NCBI GenBank assembly: GCA_020091685.1 | Contig: CM034606.1 | Location: 23,142,695 to 23,206,694 of the forward strand | From: Lutjanus erythropterus | Lineage: Eukaryota > Chordata > Actinopteri > Lutjaniformes > Lutjanidae | Direction of reading: 5' to 3' | DNA: 64,000 nucleotides | Shown here: one piece after another, positions 35,878 to 47,310 of the stretch | How positions within the stretch are numbered: position 1 is the first letter of the stretch | Layout of the letters: each line of letters starts with the position of its first letter | Program-made: the position numbers and the translations under genes | The notes under the pieces: generated by a model | The model's input: only the letters and a program-made list of their open reading frames with translations | Database searches by the model: none | Told to the model about the DNA's origin: nothing

Positions 35878-36800
35878 TCTATCCATCCGTTTAGCTATAC
35901 CCACTTATTCTTGAGGGTCATGGGGGGGCTGGAGGCAGCTGACACTGGGCAAGAGGTGGGATATAACCTATAGACTACGGCTGAAACAATTCAATTACAA
36001 ATAAATAATTGATGCTAATTATTTGCTATTGATGAAAAAGCCATTGCTTTTGCCTTCTCTGTGTGAAAGGCTCTGACTTTGGACATTTTAGAGGTTTAAC
36101 TGGGAAACTGGGCTTAATTGTCATCAAAGATAAAGATCACATGCTTGCGATGTTTATTGTAATTTCGGCTTACTCACAGTTAGGATTTTATACAACACGC
36201 GGCGCTGGCTGTCAAAGTTAAGAGCCAGTCGAAACCTGTCAGCTCATTAATTAGGCAAGAGCCAGGTGCTTGCAGTCGATGAAAAGCAACTGCGCCGCCT
36301 GGCTTTACAAACTGCAGCCACCCTGATCTTGTGAGATTATCGTTGCCCATGTCAATGATGTCAGAGCAAGTCGGACACAATACATTATGTATTGTGCATC
36401 GATCGCCGGTGATCTATTCTGTTCAGGCCTGACTTATCTCAAACACACCTAATATTACACTCTATAGTGAATTATTATCTATTATATATATAATAATAGG
36501 TTGATTTTTCTAAAAAAAAAAAATTAACAGGCTAGTCTTATTTTCTCTTTGGCATATTTAATATTGCTATCTAAAATGCAAAAGTGTTTCTCAACAGATT
36601 TCTTGGTTTATCAACGGAATAATCGGTAGAGTACTATATCAATAAAATGACTGATAGCTGCAGTCATACCCTAGACAGGCTGTTAATCAATCACAGGGCT
36701 CACATTCACATCTGCAGGCAATTTAGAATCACCAATTAACGTGACCATGTCTTTAGACAGTGGGAGGAAACCCACGCATCACATGGAGAGCAAGTCACCA
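35878..36800 (+). repeat. common fish repeat split by an insertion
   Basis: The left half (35878-35975: ATCTATCCATCCGTTTAGCT ... GGGGGGGCTGGAGGCAGCTG ... GGTGGGATATAACC) and the right half (36669-36800: CCCTAGACAGGCTG ... ATTTAGAATCACCAATTAAC ... AGTGGGAGGAAACC) are consecutive parts of one well-known dispersed fish repeat. In that repeat the tract reads GGGTACACCCTGGACAGG without a break. Here the tract is interrupted for 693 bp. Confidence 0.8.
35976..36668. mobile_element. hAT-like insertion of the TAGGGCTGCAA family, with foreign-looking interior
   Basis: Begins TACGGCTGAAACAATTCAAT and, read from the other end, TATGACTGCAGCTATCAGTC, which are decayed forms of the TAGGGCTGCAACTAACGAT terminus. 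The 8-bp flanks CTATAGAC (35968-35975) and CCCTAGAC (36669-36676) match at 6 of 8. The complete copy at 40423 is only 284 bp. Here the interior (about 36115-36550) is longer and reads like complex host sequence, with CAGCTCATTAATTAGGCAAG near 36240. Confidence 0.65.
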
Positions 36801-37654
36801 TAGTAAGTTCACTGTGTAAACTCACAAACTGTCAAGAAGTTAAGCTTTTTCACACCTTCTTTCCTTATTAAACAGTAAAATACAACTGTACCCCCTTCTT
36901 AATTCAAGTTTCTCCCTTTTACCAAACTAAGACAACCTCATTAACTCCTCATAAAACACACTTCTTTCAAACTCAATAGATAAGCATGTAAAATTCACTA
37001 AAAGAAAAGTCTGTTTGTCTTTCCACTATCCCAACAATCACAAACTCTGGTTTAGTTGAAATAAATCCTTAATCCACAGTGTTAGATGTTTAGAGTGTTA
37101 GTCTCTTTCCTCTCACTCCTCACCCAGCTCAGAGCACTCAGCTCTGGCTGAATGGGTGTGTACTGTGCCACCGGATGAGAGTGTGTCATGAAGCAGTGCG
37201 TGGAACACTGCTACATTAGCAAAATAAAAAACAAATACCCACCACAACACCCGAAAAAAAAAAAAAAGTAAAAATAAGCAATATATCCGCACAATCACCC
37301 AACTCTATTTGTGTCCTTTTGTCCTGGTCTGTGTGCATTTTAATGCTCATGTAGGTTGTGAGTCTGTTTCTGAAAGCTGGGCGATTGTTTTTTGCCCTCT
37401 TCAGCGTGTTACTTTTTGAGGCATTTGTGAGAAATATTCTTTGTAGAAGTGTTGGCTGGCATTTTCCAGTTTACCTTCTGTTGTAAAATGTGAGTTTTCT
37501 TCAAATTGAACTGAGGTGGCATCAGCATTAATGACCTTTGTATCATTAAGAGTTATACAAACACACAAGCCAAGAGCTGGTTAACATCTGCAGCTCTTTA
37601 CCTCATAAATTAGGCCTATATTTAACTAGTTAATTATTTGATGTCACATTGTCA
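36801..37654. other. no gene seen
   Basis: Includes a poly-A of about 14 bases near 37254-37267. Bases 37510-37630 (AGCATTAATGACC, TCATTAAGAG, TAACTAGTTAATTATTTGA) look conserved-element-like, but this is weak. Confidence 0.4.
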
Positions 37655-38138
37655 GATTGGCCGGTCAATATTATTGGTCTGCTATTGGCCTATCACAGCT
37701 GTATCATATTGGAAGGTGCTATATGTTGTCCTGTATGTGCTAACTTTTTTTTTTTCAGAGGATAATGCAGATGTATAGGCCTTATATGCAACACTTTATA
37801 TATTTAAGCCTTTTCTTAATTCCAGTTTAATATATAATTTGTTTTATCTTTTTTTTTAAATTAGTCAATTAATTATTACCATTTAATACCAGTGATGGTT
37901 TCTGTTTCAGTTACCTGATGTACTTTTGGACAATCAAACATATTGTTACTGTAAAATATCCTGCCTCCATTAGCGTACATATCTTTGTTAGAAGTGTTTG
38001 ATAAACACATTTGATGGATCATATCAAAAAATGTGTTCTGTATAAAGATTATTGGCCAATATATCGATAATGGAACTTTTTAAACCTCTAATATCAGTAT
38101 CAGCCTCAGAAATCCAATATGAGATACACTGGGCTCTA
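37655..38138. repeat. 'GGCCGATAT'-type fish repeat, decayed
   Basis: The left part has GATTGGCCGGTCAATATTAT. The right part has TTGGCCAATATATCGATAAT then GGAACTTTTTAAACCTCTAA and TATCAGTATCAGCCTCAGAA, ending near ACTGGGCTCTA. I recognise the right-hand series from a fish DNA-transposon family. It is probably related to 11830-12010. Confidence 0.45.
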
Positions 38139-39514
38139 CAAAAAAAACAAAAAACATATTTGGGTGCATCTTTGGGTGACAGTGACAGTCCAGTAAATAA
38201 AAATAAATAAAACATTTTTAATTAGGCATGAAAGGTATATATGAGATCAGTACTGATTACAGGGATATCAGTACTGAGGTTAGTTAGGTGTAGTGTGACA
38301 AAGAAAATTGCTGTTTTAATACTAAGAAAAGTAACTGTATAATTGTGTTCCTCATGAAAGCTAGCAGTTTCATTTGCTCAAGATGAAACATGTTGGAAAC
38401 CTCATTAACCTCCTTCAAATGAGCCAGTCAGTATGTATATAAAGGTCAGGACCTTCTCACATTTTCATGATGTCGCAATATCAGTGAGTCCATTCAACAG
38501 TCATGGTATTTTTTTTCTTTTAATGTGTTGTAAATTGTAATGTGTTAACTTGTGCTCTTGCAATGTTCATTCTGTGAAGATATGAAACACATGCATACAA
38601 ACACATTTATCCTTTAAATGACATGCTATTTTCCACAGCTCTCTGATAGGTTTCTGTGTCTAGAGGGCTTGTCAGATGAATCGGGGCTGATGCATTCTGC
38701 CAACCATGTAGCTTTTCTCTTTTTCCCCAGTGCAAATGTTTGAACAGCTACTATACTATATGATGAGGGCTCACCATGAATACAAAAAAGGAGAGACAGG
38801 TGTGATAGGGGCCGGTTTCTAGAAAGATTAGAGAGAAAAATGCGTCTGAGGTGGAGCGAGGTGGGAAGCGGGAGCAACCTGTGGGACTATCTAAGTTCCC
38901 ATCTGCCCTGCAAGCTCGAACAGATAACAACAAGACCACAGACCACTACAAACACTCCTGTCATTGCAGCAGCAAGAGCAAACCCCACTGGAGTGAGAGG
39001 TAAAAACACAATGAAATCATTATTAATCAAAATAGTATTATGATTGTTGCTGATTTTAATCAAGATGTTTTGTAGTTCTGTTCGCCCAATGCCACCTCAG
39101 TTCTTTCAAAACAACAGCTAGACCCAAGCATCACTGTTTGTTTGGTAACTACTGATGATTACAAGATCATCATTTTCAATGACAATCCAGAGTGTTCGAA
39201 TTTAAAAGCTGTCTGTTGTGAACTGCAGAGTTATTGTATTACATTGTTCACTGGCAATGGATGTTTGCATAATCATGGCAGTACTGATTATAGAGAAGTG
39301 GTTTTGTTGTATGTATGCGGGCACAAATACATAATTGAAAATAAGTATTTGTCCTGCCTTTCAGTTTATTGGCCTAACTGTCCAATGGAGTGTGCAAATT
39401 AGGGCTATAGCAGCAGTTCCCACGGAGTAACAGAAAACATTATTGCCTGGAACAATCGAATCATAGGTGGTAATTGTGTTTTAGATTAAAAGCTTAGTAG
39501 GCTGATTGTTGGTG
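38139..39514. other. no gene seen
   Basis: No supportable coding frame or repeat. Bases 38815-39005 are GC-richer but carry no exon signature. Confidence 0.45.
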
Positions 39515-39740
39515 CTGGCTGAGTCAATAAGCAGGCTTGGTTAGAGGAGTGCACATCGGACCCGCCATGGTGATTAACTACATGTTCCTGAATTTTATTT
39601 GTGATCAAGCATGAAGATTAAAAGCACCGGCGGTCAGGCAGGAAACTGCATTAAAAGAGGTGCACTGAGTGCCAGGGGGTCTATGAGTTCACTCCAGGCT
39701 TGCTAGTGGATAAGTCTGCAAACAGAGAGCCCTCAGGTGG
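39515..39740. promoter_or_regulatory. candidate conserved non-coding patch
   Basis: Complex, repeat-free, GC-richer than its neighbours, with TGGTGATTAACTACATG and AGCACCGGCGGTCAGGCAGG. No open frame. Regulatory status is inferred from composition only. Confidence 0.2.
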
Positions 39741-40414
39741 CTGTGTCCTCTAGCAGTGCTTGGAGGTTCACAAGAAAACAGGCTAAACATCAAATGTGTT
39801 CCTATTTGATTAAGCTCTATCGTAAATGACTCTCCCCAGTGCCCCCCGGTTTGATAGGGACTCTAGATTCCTTCGGATAGCATGTCTCCACCCTGACTGT
39901 AGGGCGAGGTTTCTTATGAAATGAGATAGCTGTGTCACACTGAGCAATCACACTGAGCTGCTGACATTTTGAGAAATCCCTACTGTGTCGTCCCAGGTGA
40001 AAAATGATCTTTAGCTCAATAACAATCTATTATGGATAGGGTTTTGTGGAGACACTGAGCCCACACAATGGGTTATCATCCTGAGGAAATTTACTGGTTC
40101 TCACAAGGTCTCTGATATAAGATTATTTACAAAAGTAACAATAATGCAAAAATCACAACAATTCACATCCAAGCAAAATTCATTCATTGGTTCTATTTTG
40201 GAATGTACAAAAAATTACAGTAATTAAGGAGCAAGATGTAGCTGCCTTACAATTTTCTAACCACAGAAAACACAAGAAGAGTCAAGCCCCCATCTCCAAT
40301 CAGCTTTGTCTGAATCAGAAAGAAAAGCAGGAATTGTTTATTAAAAAAACCCCCATCATAATGGGGGAAAACGTACAAAGTGCCTCTTTGAGACCAAGTC
40401 TCATGTATCCATTC
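39741..40414. other. no gene seen
   Basis: A frame of 85 codons at 40187-40444 runs into the MITE at 40423 and has no domain; not considered a gene. Confidence 0.45.
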
Positions 40415-40422
40415 AATACAAG

Positions 40423-40706
40423 TAGAGCTGCAATGATTAACTGATTAACTGATTATTAATCAGCTATTTTGATAATCAGTTAATCGGGTTGAGTCATTTT
40501 TCAAGGAACAAAGTAAAAATATTCCATCTTATTTTCTGGTTTCTTTGGGTCGTGGACAAAACAAGACACTTAAGGACATCATCTTGGGCTTTGGACAACA
40601 GTGATTGACATTTTTTGACATTTTCTGACATTTTATAAATCAATGAGTAATTGATTAATTGAGAAAGATTAATCAATGATGAAAATAATAATTAGTTGCT
40701 TGCCTA
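40423..40706 (+). mobile_element. complete hAT-like MITE, TAGGGCTGCAA family
   Basis: The 284-bp element begins TAGAGCTGCAATGATTAACT and ends AATTAGTTGCTTGCCTA. The 8-bp flanks are AATACAAG (40415-40422) and AATGTAAG (40707-40714), matching at 6 of 8 with two transitions. That places it in or near the hAT superfamily. The termini are rich in GATTAATCA-type steps that can fold on each other. The core contains TTCTTTGGGTCGTGGACAAA and ATCATCTTGGGCTTTGGAC, shared with the other copies here. Non-coding and non-autonomous. Confidence 0.85.
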
Positions 40707-40862
40707 AATGTAAGTATTGATTTTCTGTGCACAAAGCTTTCAGGTATGCGTGCTTGATTTGTGTGGTATGCTCGATATTTAATATGTGTTTACACATGTT
40801 GGCAATCCACTTATAGATATGTACACACCAGTAGAAATGTATGTAATGTCCTCCAGAAAATC

Positions 40863-40879
40863 CACACACACACACACAC
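40863..40879 (+). repeat. (CA)n microsatellite, short
   Basis: About 8 CA units. Confidence 0.9.
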
Positions 40880-40959
40880 TTGCCTCGGCTCCTCTATAAC
40901 TTCCCATCAATCTGTCTGCAGCTCTCCTTGCTATAGTCTATTGGTACTCTTTTACACAC

Positions 40960-40978
40960 TCTCACACTCACACTCACA

Positions 40979-41017
<39 letters not shown>
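40960..41017 (+). repeat. (ACTCAC)n then (CA)n microsatellite
   Basis: About four hexamer units of CACACT/ACTCAC lead into about 18 CA units. The hexamer is probably a degenerate edge of the CA array. Confidence 0.95.
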
Positions 41018-41020
<3 letters not shown>

Positions 41021-41080
41021 TTGTTTTTCCATTCTCTTGTTGGGCCATCAATTCAACCTAATCAATTAGCATAAACAGAG

Positions 41081-41107
41081 GTGTGTGTGTGTGTGTGTGA
41101 GTGTGTG
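41081..41107 (+). repeat. (GT)n microsatellite, complementary to the preceding CA array
   Basis: About 13 GT units with one GA interruption, 64 bases downstream of the CA array. Being complementary, the two could pair into a hairpin in single-stranded DNA or RNA. Confidence 0.95.
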
Positions 41108-42880
41108 GGCCACACTTTTACACATCTGTCAAGCAGTATTTTAGGATCATCAAAGACAGCTGCTTTCACCATTATTTGGCGTCTTTAATGTAACAAATAT
41201 TTATTAATCTATCACTCTCTGGTCCATATTGCATTCCAGGCACAAGCTAACCTATGGTTTAGTCAGCAGCGAAACAAGAAGCATAGCAAGCAGGGAAATT
41301 CAAGGCATGTTTTAAGGCATTCATACACAACAAGTCAATGTCCTCTCAGCTAATGGGGCACAAGATGTTAACACTGGTCAGCAAAGCTTTGCTGCAGTGG
41401 GTGTGTGTCAACACTTGATTTGTGCAGCGCTGACCTGTCTTGACTGGAAGTCTCACTACTTCCCTGCAGGACAGTCAGCTCACTGCCAGTAAGTCATGTA
41501 TCTGCTATAATTTGTGAATTTGTGTATGTGTATTGTAAGGCTTGACCTATTGCATGTCATGTTGACATGTCAACAAATAAATAGCCTAATAATAATACAC
41601 GTCGTTCTTCTGATATAAGTCAACTTTTGAGAAAGTGATAGTCCTAGTGGATTGTTCTGTAATATTTAATTTTCACAGTCCCTGCGCTCACTGTTATGAG
41701 AAAGTATTGTTTAAATGTTTCATGCATGGAGGCTGTAGAAGTACAAATAACACAGTAGTTTTATTTTTTGCATTTTACTCTTTTGAAGCCCAGTATTGTG
41801 GCTATAAGTAAACATACTGTCAATCAGTCTGGGATATAAGCTCAAGCCGCCATGCTGGGAAACAGTCACACTGCTGGGGTACAATAACAACAGCAGCGTC
41901 CTATATTTAGATTACCGCATTTCTGTATTTGGTTTGTTTGGGTTCACACTGCAGAGTTACAAGCATGAGTAACCACAGGTTTTCAGATGTCAAGATCCCT
42001 CTGTTTGCACCGCTGTGATCAAATACATTTTGTGGTAATTTCCAGGACTCTGGAAGACAAAAGAGACCAATATTTCAGGCATCTCAGCAGCAGTTATTTG
42101 GTGTGACCTGAGTTTATTCTTTTTTTTTTCACCTGACCAAGGAATCCAAACTATACTGTGAAAATACATCTTCAAAATGTCCTTCAGCCAGTCCCTCAGT
42201 GTAGCCTAATCTGCAGGAGGATTCATCCATATAGCAGACCTTGTGCTCTCACAATAATGAGATATAGGTGCCTTTAGAAAACTCTTGTTACACAAGCAGA
42301 CAGGCAGCTTAAATATTGTGGTATGAAAGATTGTGACATGTGTTGATTGTTGTAGCTTAAAATACGGTGTTCATATAGTGAAATAAATATTGTATATGGG
42401 AGCTACCTTGCTCATTGAAAACAAAATTATGCTGTAAGTGCAACAAACAATCATGAAATAGTAAATACACTTCTTTCAGGGATTGGTTGACTCACTGAGT
42501 CTGAGCAGTATAGCATAGCACTTATAAATATTAAATTTTACATTAAGCTTTCACCTGGCTTAAGATGTTAAATGATCACTTCCTTTATATATGAAGAAAT
42601 ATGAAATCCAAACTACTGACAAGACAAAAGAATTGTTCTACCAAAATTAGGTAAAGGTGATGTTTTAAAACTGTCTTCCTCCAAATGAGTCGTGCTTAAA
42701 CCACCTTTTGGTTTGGTCTTTACTCTTGACCAGTGGTAAGAGTAAAGACTATAAACTGGCTGTTACTGGGCTACAATCATTTACATCATCGGTGAAAAGC
42801 TGCCTGTAGTTATGTCTAAACAAACTTGTATTCTTTACACATTTGGTTACCATTATATAGACTCTTGACAGCCAAGTCAC
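41108..42880. other. no gene seen
   Basis: No supportable gene or repeat in 1.7 kb of AT-rich sequence. Confidence 0.45.
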
Positions 42881-42975
42881 TAGGACTACAATTATTGATT
42901 CATCTGCTGATCATTGTGTTCATTATTAAATCAGGATAATCATTTGGTCTAAAACATTTCTGACCACTGTCCATC
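42881..42975 (-). mobile_element. truncated hAT-like MITE, TAGGGCTGCAA family
   Basis: Begins TAGGACTACAATTATTGATT and continues with CTGATCATTGTGTTCATTAT and AATCATTTGGTCTAAAACAT, consistent with the family terminus. The other end is not recognisable. Confidence 0.55.
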
Positions 42976-43615
42976 ATCAAAGAACAACAATTAAACAACA
43001 CAGAAAGTGACAACTCCTTTTCTTCTATACACCATTCAAGCCAGCATCAAAAACAAGCTGAAACGATCTTATCGCAGCCAATCACCATCCAGTTCATTCA
43101 TTCACATAAACTCATACCTCACCAATCCTCCCAACGCTCTTTAGTTTTACATGCCGTATATCCACAACATTTTATATCAATAAAATTGTTCCCCTTGATA
43201 AAACAGCATACCATTTTTGTTTTTTTAAATAAATATCCAAGTTTGCTTAAGTTGGGAAACCTCCTCTTCTGCATATCGACGGTTTTTCCACTTGGGAGCA
43301 TCTCTTTTCTGCACCGTCCTTTCCAAAAAGCTTAGAGGTACCTGCTGCCCCAGATAGGCACACAGTTCCATCACGGATCAGTGTCACTGTCACCTGGTGG
43401 GCGGGGCATTCAGTCAGTGACGAAGAAAGTTAGAATAAATAAAGTGTAACTGTGTGGAAGTACAATAATGATAATACATTGAGAGATTATATCAGCTTTA
43501 CGGCAGTTTCTAGCAGTTTCTCCTCAAGTAAATACTAAAACTATAATTTTAAATGCCATTTTAAAAAAATCTTGATTTCAAGTTATTTTAGGAGACAATT
43601 CTAAGCAAAAGCAGT
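42976..43615. other. no gene seen
   Basis: Nothing recognised; AT-rich. Confidence 0.45.
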
Positions 43616-43840
43616 TTGATTATATCTTGACTGACTAACTGATTAGGTGATTGGAAGAATTAGAACTAGAAGTAGACAATGACCAAATATTTCCTATTTT
43701 TGTCTCATGTGATAGTGAACTGAATATCTTTTAGAGAGTTTTATGACAGCACCCGGATTTGGGACATTTGATGGACCAAATTAATAGAAAAGAAAACAAT
43801 GACCACGATATGATGACTATAATGATTAGTTGCAGACATA
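43616..43840 (+). mobile_element. decayed hAT-like MITE, TAGGGCTGCAA family
   Basis: Includes GATAGTGAACTGAATATCTT, a stretch typical of the family core, and ends CTATAATGATTAGTTGCAGA then CATA. The left terminus is decayed. Confidence 0.55.
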
Positions 43841-45605
43841 CTCTTGTATCTTGGCATTGTGTGTCTCTTACTGTGAAGTGTCTCTTCTCAGTGTGTGTGT
43901 ATGGAGCACTGAGTGACATGAACCAGTAACTCGGCATGTATGAAAACGTGTAAAGGCATGTGTGCATTTATGCAACTCCATTCTGTCTTTTGTGTATGCG
44001 TGATGCAAATCTACAGTATTTCCGCTGTGATTGGAGGGGTACTGCAGCATAGCAAAAGCCCATCATTCTAGTTTTCTTTTCTCCACTAGTCACATTTTCA
44101 TGTAAAGAGCTGACAGCCTATTGGACATCATTACAGCTATGCTTTCAGTGCCTTCTGGCTCTGTAATGAATACCTCTTTTTGAGGCACGGCAATGTGAAA
44201 GTAAACAGTACCCGTTGCTCCTTTACACCTGTCACACAGAAAATACACAAACACACACACATACTGGCACCCTGAAAAATAGACTGATTTTGTACCTGTA
44301 GCTATTCAGACACATAGTACAATATTTCAACAAAATGCAAATTCTCTTTTTCTCTTTCTCGTGAGCACAAACTCAGCCAGACGTACACATTGTGATTGTG
44401 TTTGGTGTGTCTGAGGGTGAGGAGAGCTGGCGGGTGGGAGCTGGACGTGCATTTGCAGCATGCTGCAGTAATGGAATCAAAGACTGATGAGTGTGCATAC
44501 CAGGCTATTTACTCTGACTGGCTCCAAAACACAAAGCCATGATCCCCACTATCTTTCTTCCAGTGGCCCTTCCACCCCATCTCACAACATATGTCCTTCT
44601 GTCCCCCTCCCTCCCTCTGAACTCTGAGTTAATCATTTAGAAATAATTAAATTCAATAAAGCGGAACAGATTAAATAAGAAACAACGATTGGGCGTTAAG
44701 GGGCAGGGTGTGTAGCAGTAGCGTCCTCCTCTACTGTAGGGAGGAGAAAATGATGTCCTGAAATAGAGATAGGGAGAGACAGACAGAGGGAGACAGGGAG
44801 CGGGGGGGGTGGGGTGACTTACAAGAGTTTCAGCAGGAGACAGAGATGGACAAATGTGTGCAGCAGCGACAAAAAGGTATGACAGAGGATAAGGGTAAAA
44901 GCAAGGGAGTAAAAGGAGGGGAGCACAGAAGCTTGAGGACTGGTTAAATATTCATAAAGGCTGCGTGGTGATGGGTAGTGACGTAGAGCAGCAAGGGAGA
45001 TAGAGGGGGAGAAGAAGGGAGGCGAATAATGAGCACAGAGAGAGACACCCCCATGCTTTACGACACAGCTGGAGGCGCACAGGCAGTCAAGGCACAGACA
45101 CAAACTCACAAATACAAATGTGCAATTAAGGGGAAGCAAACACTCGTGGACACATGCATGCAAACTTGGTTTTCTCTGAAAATGTGCAAGTTTAATTTGG
45201 AGTAATTCTGCAAATACTTAAAGGCTTTATATTGTACTTTGTGTTAAGAAATTCTATGATAGATAAAAACCAACGCTCAAACCACGCTCAATGTGCAAAA
45301 TGCCTCTAAATCATCAATTGTGATCAGGCCTAAATGGTTTCTGAAGATTTATTTATTTATTCATTTTTAAACAGTTTTCAGGGGTGATCCAGAATGAAAA
45401 TCTGATATAGACTGTATTAATTTAAAGTAATAAAGATTATTTTGAGCAAAAATAATCACACATAGTGGACGAAAACTACCTCATAGATCACCTCAAGCAA
45501 GGCTGAATGAAATATGCAGTAGATTTTAGTGGAGCCTTTAAATTTTACATTTCATTTCATTTATACATTTCATCACCAACAGCTCAAAACTCAAAGCTCA
45601 AAAAA
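43841..45605. other. no gene seen; purine-rich tract
   Basis: Bases 44740-45060 are strongly purine-biased on the plus strand (GGGAGA, GACAGA, GGAGAAGAAGGGAGG and a short G run). The complementary minus-strand frame (44819-45163, 114 codons) is F/L/S/C-rich because of this bias and is not taken as a gene. Confidence 0.5.
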
Positions 45606-45609
45606 GTGT

Positions 45610-45912
45610 GAACATTTGTTGGAAAAGTCAACAGCATGTAGGACACATGGAGACTAAAATACAAGCTTCAGTGTGCAGGAGAGAGCAAGATATGGATCGG
45701 AGCTCTATAAAAAACAAAGCGATCAATGGTTACGTCACATTCTCCATCTCTTTCCTTTGCTCTCTCTCTGTGAGAGCTACAGAAAGAGTTTTACACACAT
45801 GCGCACGCACACAGGCAGAGCAGTCTTTTACGCAAAATTCAGCATTGTGCAGAGGTGTGGGTGTGTTTATTTGTACCTTAGAATGTAACAGCTGTGAAAC
45901 AATCAGAAAATA
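45610..45912 (+). repeat. probable fish interspersed repeat
   Basis: The stretch with TCCATCTCTTTCCTTTGCTC, CTGTGAGAGCTACAGAAAGA and the end TGTGAAACAATCAGAAAATA resembles a dispersed fish repeat. Its terminal ~75 bp recurs inverted at 61303-61385. Frames across it are therefore unlikely to be host genes. Confidence 0.5.
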
Positions 45913-46210
45913 ACATTTTGCTTGTTGTCGCTACCGGCACTCCTTCTACTAATCATGTGTGAGTATGAGAGTCTGAACCTTCCCTCAGACAAACCCTGGA
46001 AAAAGGCGTCCACCCCTTAGTTAACTTATGTAGTTTTGCTTAATTCCTGGATATACATGGGATCATGATTGTGTTATTTGATCCCATAGACACTCAACAA
46101 TTGAGCCAAGGTAGCCGTACATTGCTGTTTTACACAACTTGTAGTTTCTGACTGTAGAACAGTGAAGAAAATAGTAAAACTCCCCAATACTGTATCTCTG
46201 AACTATCTCT

Positions 46211-46666
46211 TTAATTAAATCTTTTTTTATGTGATGTAATTTTAACTATTATTTTCTCACTACCATTCACTGAGCCTCCATGAAAACTTTTGGAGCCCCA
46301 GTGGAGAGGCCTGTCTCCCACTTTGAAAACCTCTGAAATATCAAACATAACTTTCAGTCCCAAATGAGGACCCATGTGGTGAGCTAGTGAGTATTTACAG
46401 CAGCAGGACAATGTATATGGACTCAAAATAAACTCATGTTCATTGGTACGAAGGAAGATGTCAGCCTGAGCAACAGTGTGGCTCATCAATACGAATTTAA
46501 TGGTGTCTGGACAACAGTGGAGGTCTACGGTACAGTACAGTAATAAGCTATAAGCTATACAAAGCTCTGGCGATACATGGGTAAAAATTGTTAGTACAAT
46601 CGATTTGTTTTCACTTTTCATGGACTTTGTTGCCAATATGAGACTATCACCAGGCTTATCCTTCAA
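46211..46666 (-). other. longest open frame in the window, unidentified (151 codons)
   Basis: A minus-strand ATG-to-stop frame of 151 codons. No domain, signal peptide or repeated motif is recognisable. Cysteines cluster as LHCCPDT and LSCCCKYS. There is no obvious promoter, and it lies far from any recognised exon. Codon usage is unremarkable. The nucleotide sequence (CCTCCACTGTTGTCCAGACA and AATTCGTATTGATGAGCCAC on the minus strand) gives me a faint impression of a dispersed fish repeat. I would treat it as chance or repeat-derived until a protein or transcript match exists. Confidence 0.15.
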
Positions 46667-47123
46667 AAGCCAAAGTAAACTGGTTTAGAGTGGATTTTCC
46701 ACAAATTGGATTCCTATTGGCCACTGCCTCCCAAGAGAAGGCTGTACCACTATTGACCTTGATAAACCCATTTCTTCTTCTTTCTGTGGTTGACAGTGCA
46801 GCACTGACAGCAGCCACTGCTTGATATTCAAGTATTCTCACGCAAAAAAAAACAAAAAACAAATGAACTTGAAATTCCCAGTACACCTTGTTTTCAAAGG
46901 AGATGATTTGTAAGTTGCACTGTAGTTCCAGTTGACATGTTGGGCTTTTCAATTATGTATCTGTTTTTTTTAAAGTTGGCTGTGGCCCCAGTAAACTCCC
47001 TCTTGGCCTTGCACTGGAGAAGAAGCTATTGACCGGCTTGCACTGGATTGGACATAAACACTGTATTAGTGTGATTGGTTGGATAGAGCTGATCCATGCT
47101 GGGGGCAGCCTGTCTGCCTGCCT
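46667..47123. other. no gene seen
   Basis: No supportable feature. Confidence 0.4.
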
Positions 47124-47190
47124 GCTGCTGCTAACCAATCTCAGAGGGAAAATCGGAATTCAATTAGTCTGGCCAGAGGAGCTCTCTCCC
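47124..47190 (+). repeat. local duplicated box, unit 1
   Basis: Unit of about 67 bp starting GCTGCTGCTAACC, containing the 12-mer GAATTCAATTAG and ending GGAGCTCTCTC. It recurs at 47311-47377. It is complex in sequence and not part of a repeat family I recognise. Confidence 0.8.
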
Positions 47191-47310
47191 TCTCTTTTGC
47201 TTTCTTATGTTTGTTCTCCAATCTCTTGGCCCTTCTCTAACTTGCTATCTTTTCTGTTCCCTCCTCCTCTCTTTTTTTCTTCCTATCTCAGTCAGAATTT
47301 CCTTATGAGT

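Noticed and set aside
44819..45163. Minus-strand 114-codon frame.
   Set aside because: Composition artefact of the purine-rich plus strand (F, L, S, C and P codons); no domain.
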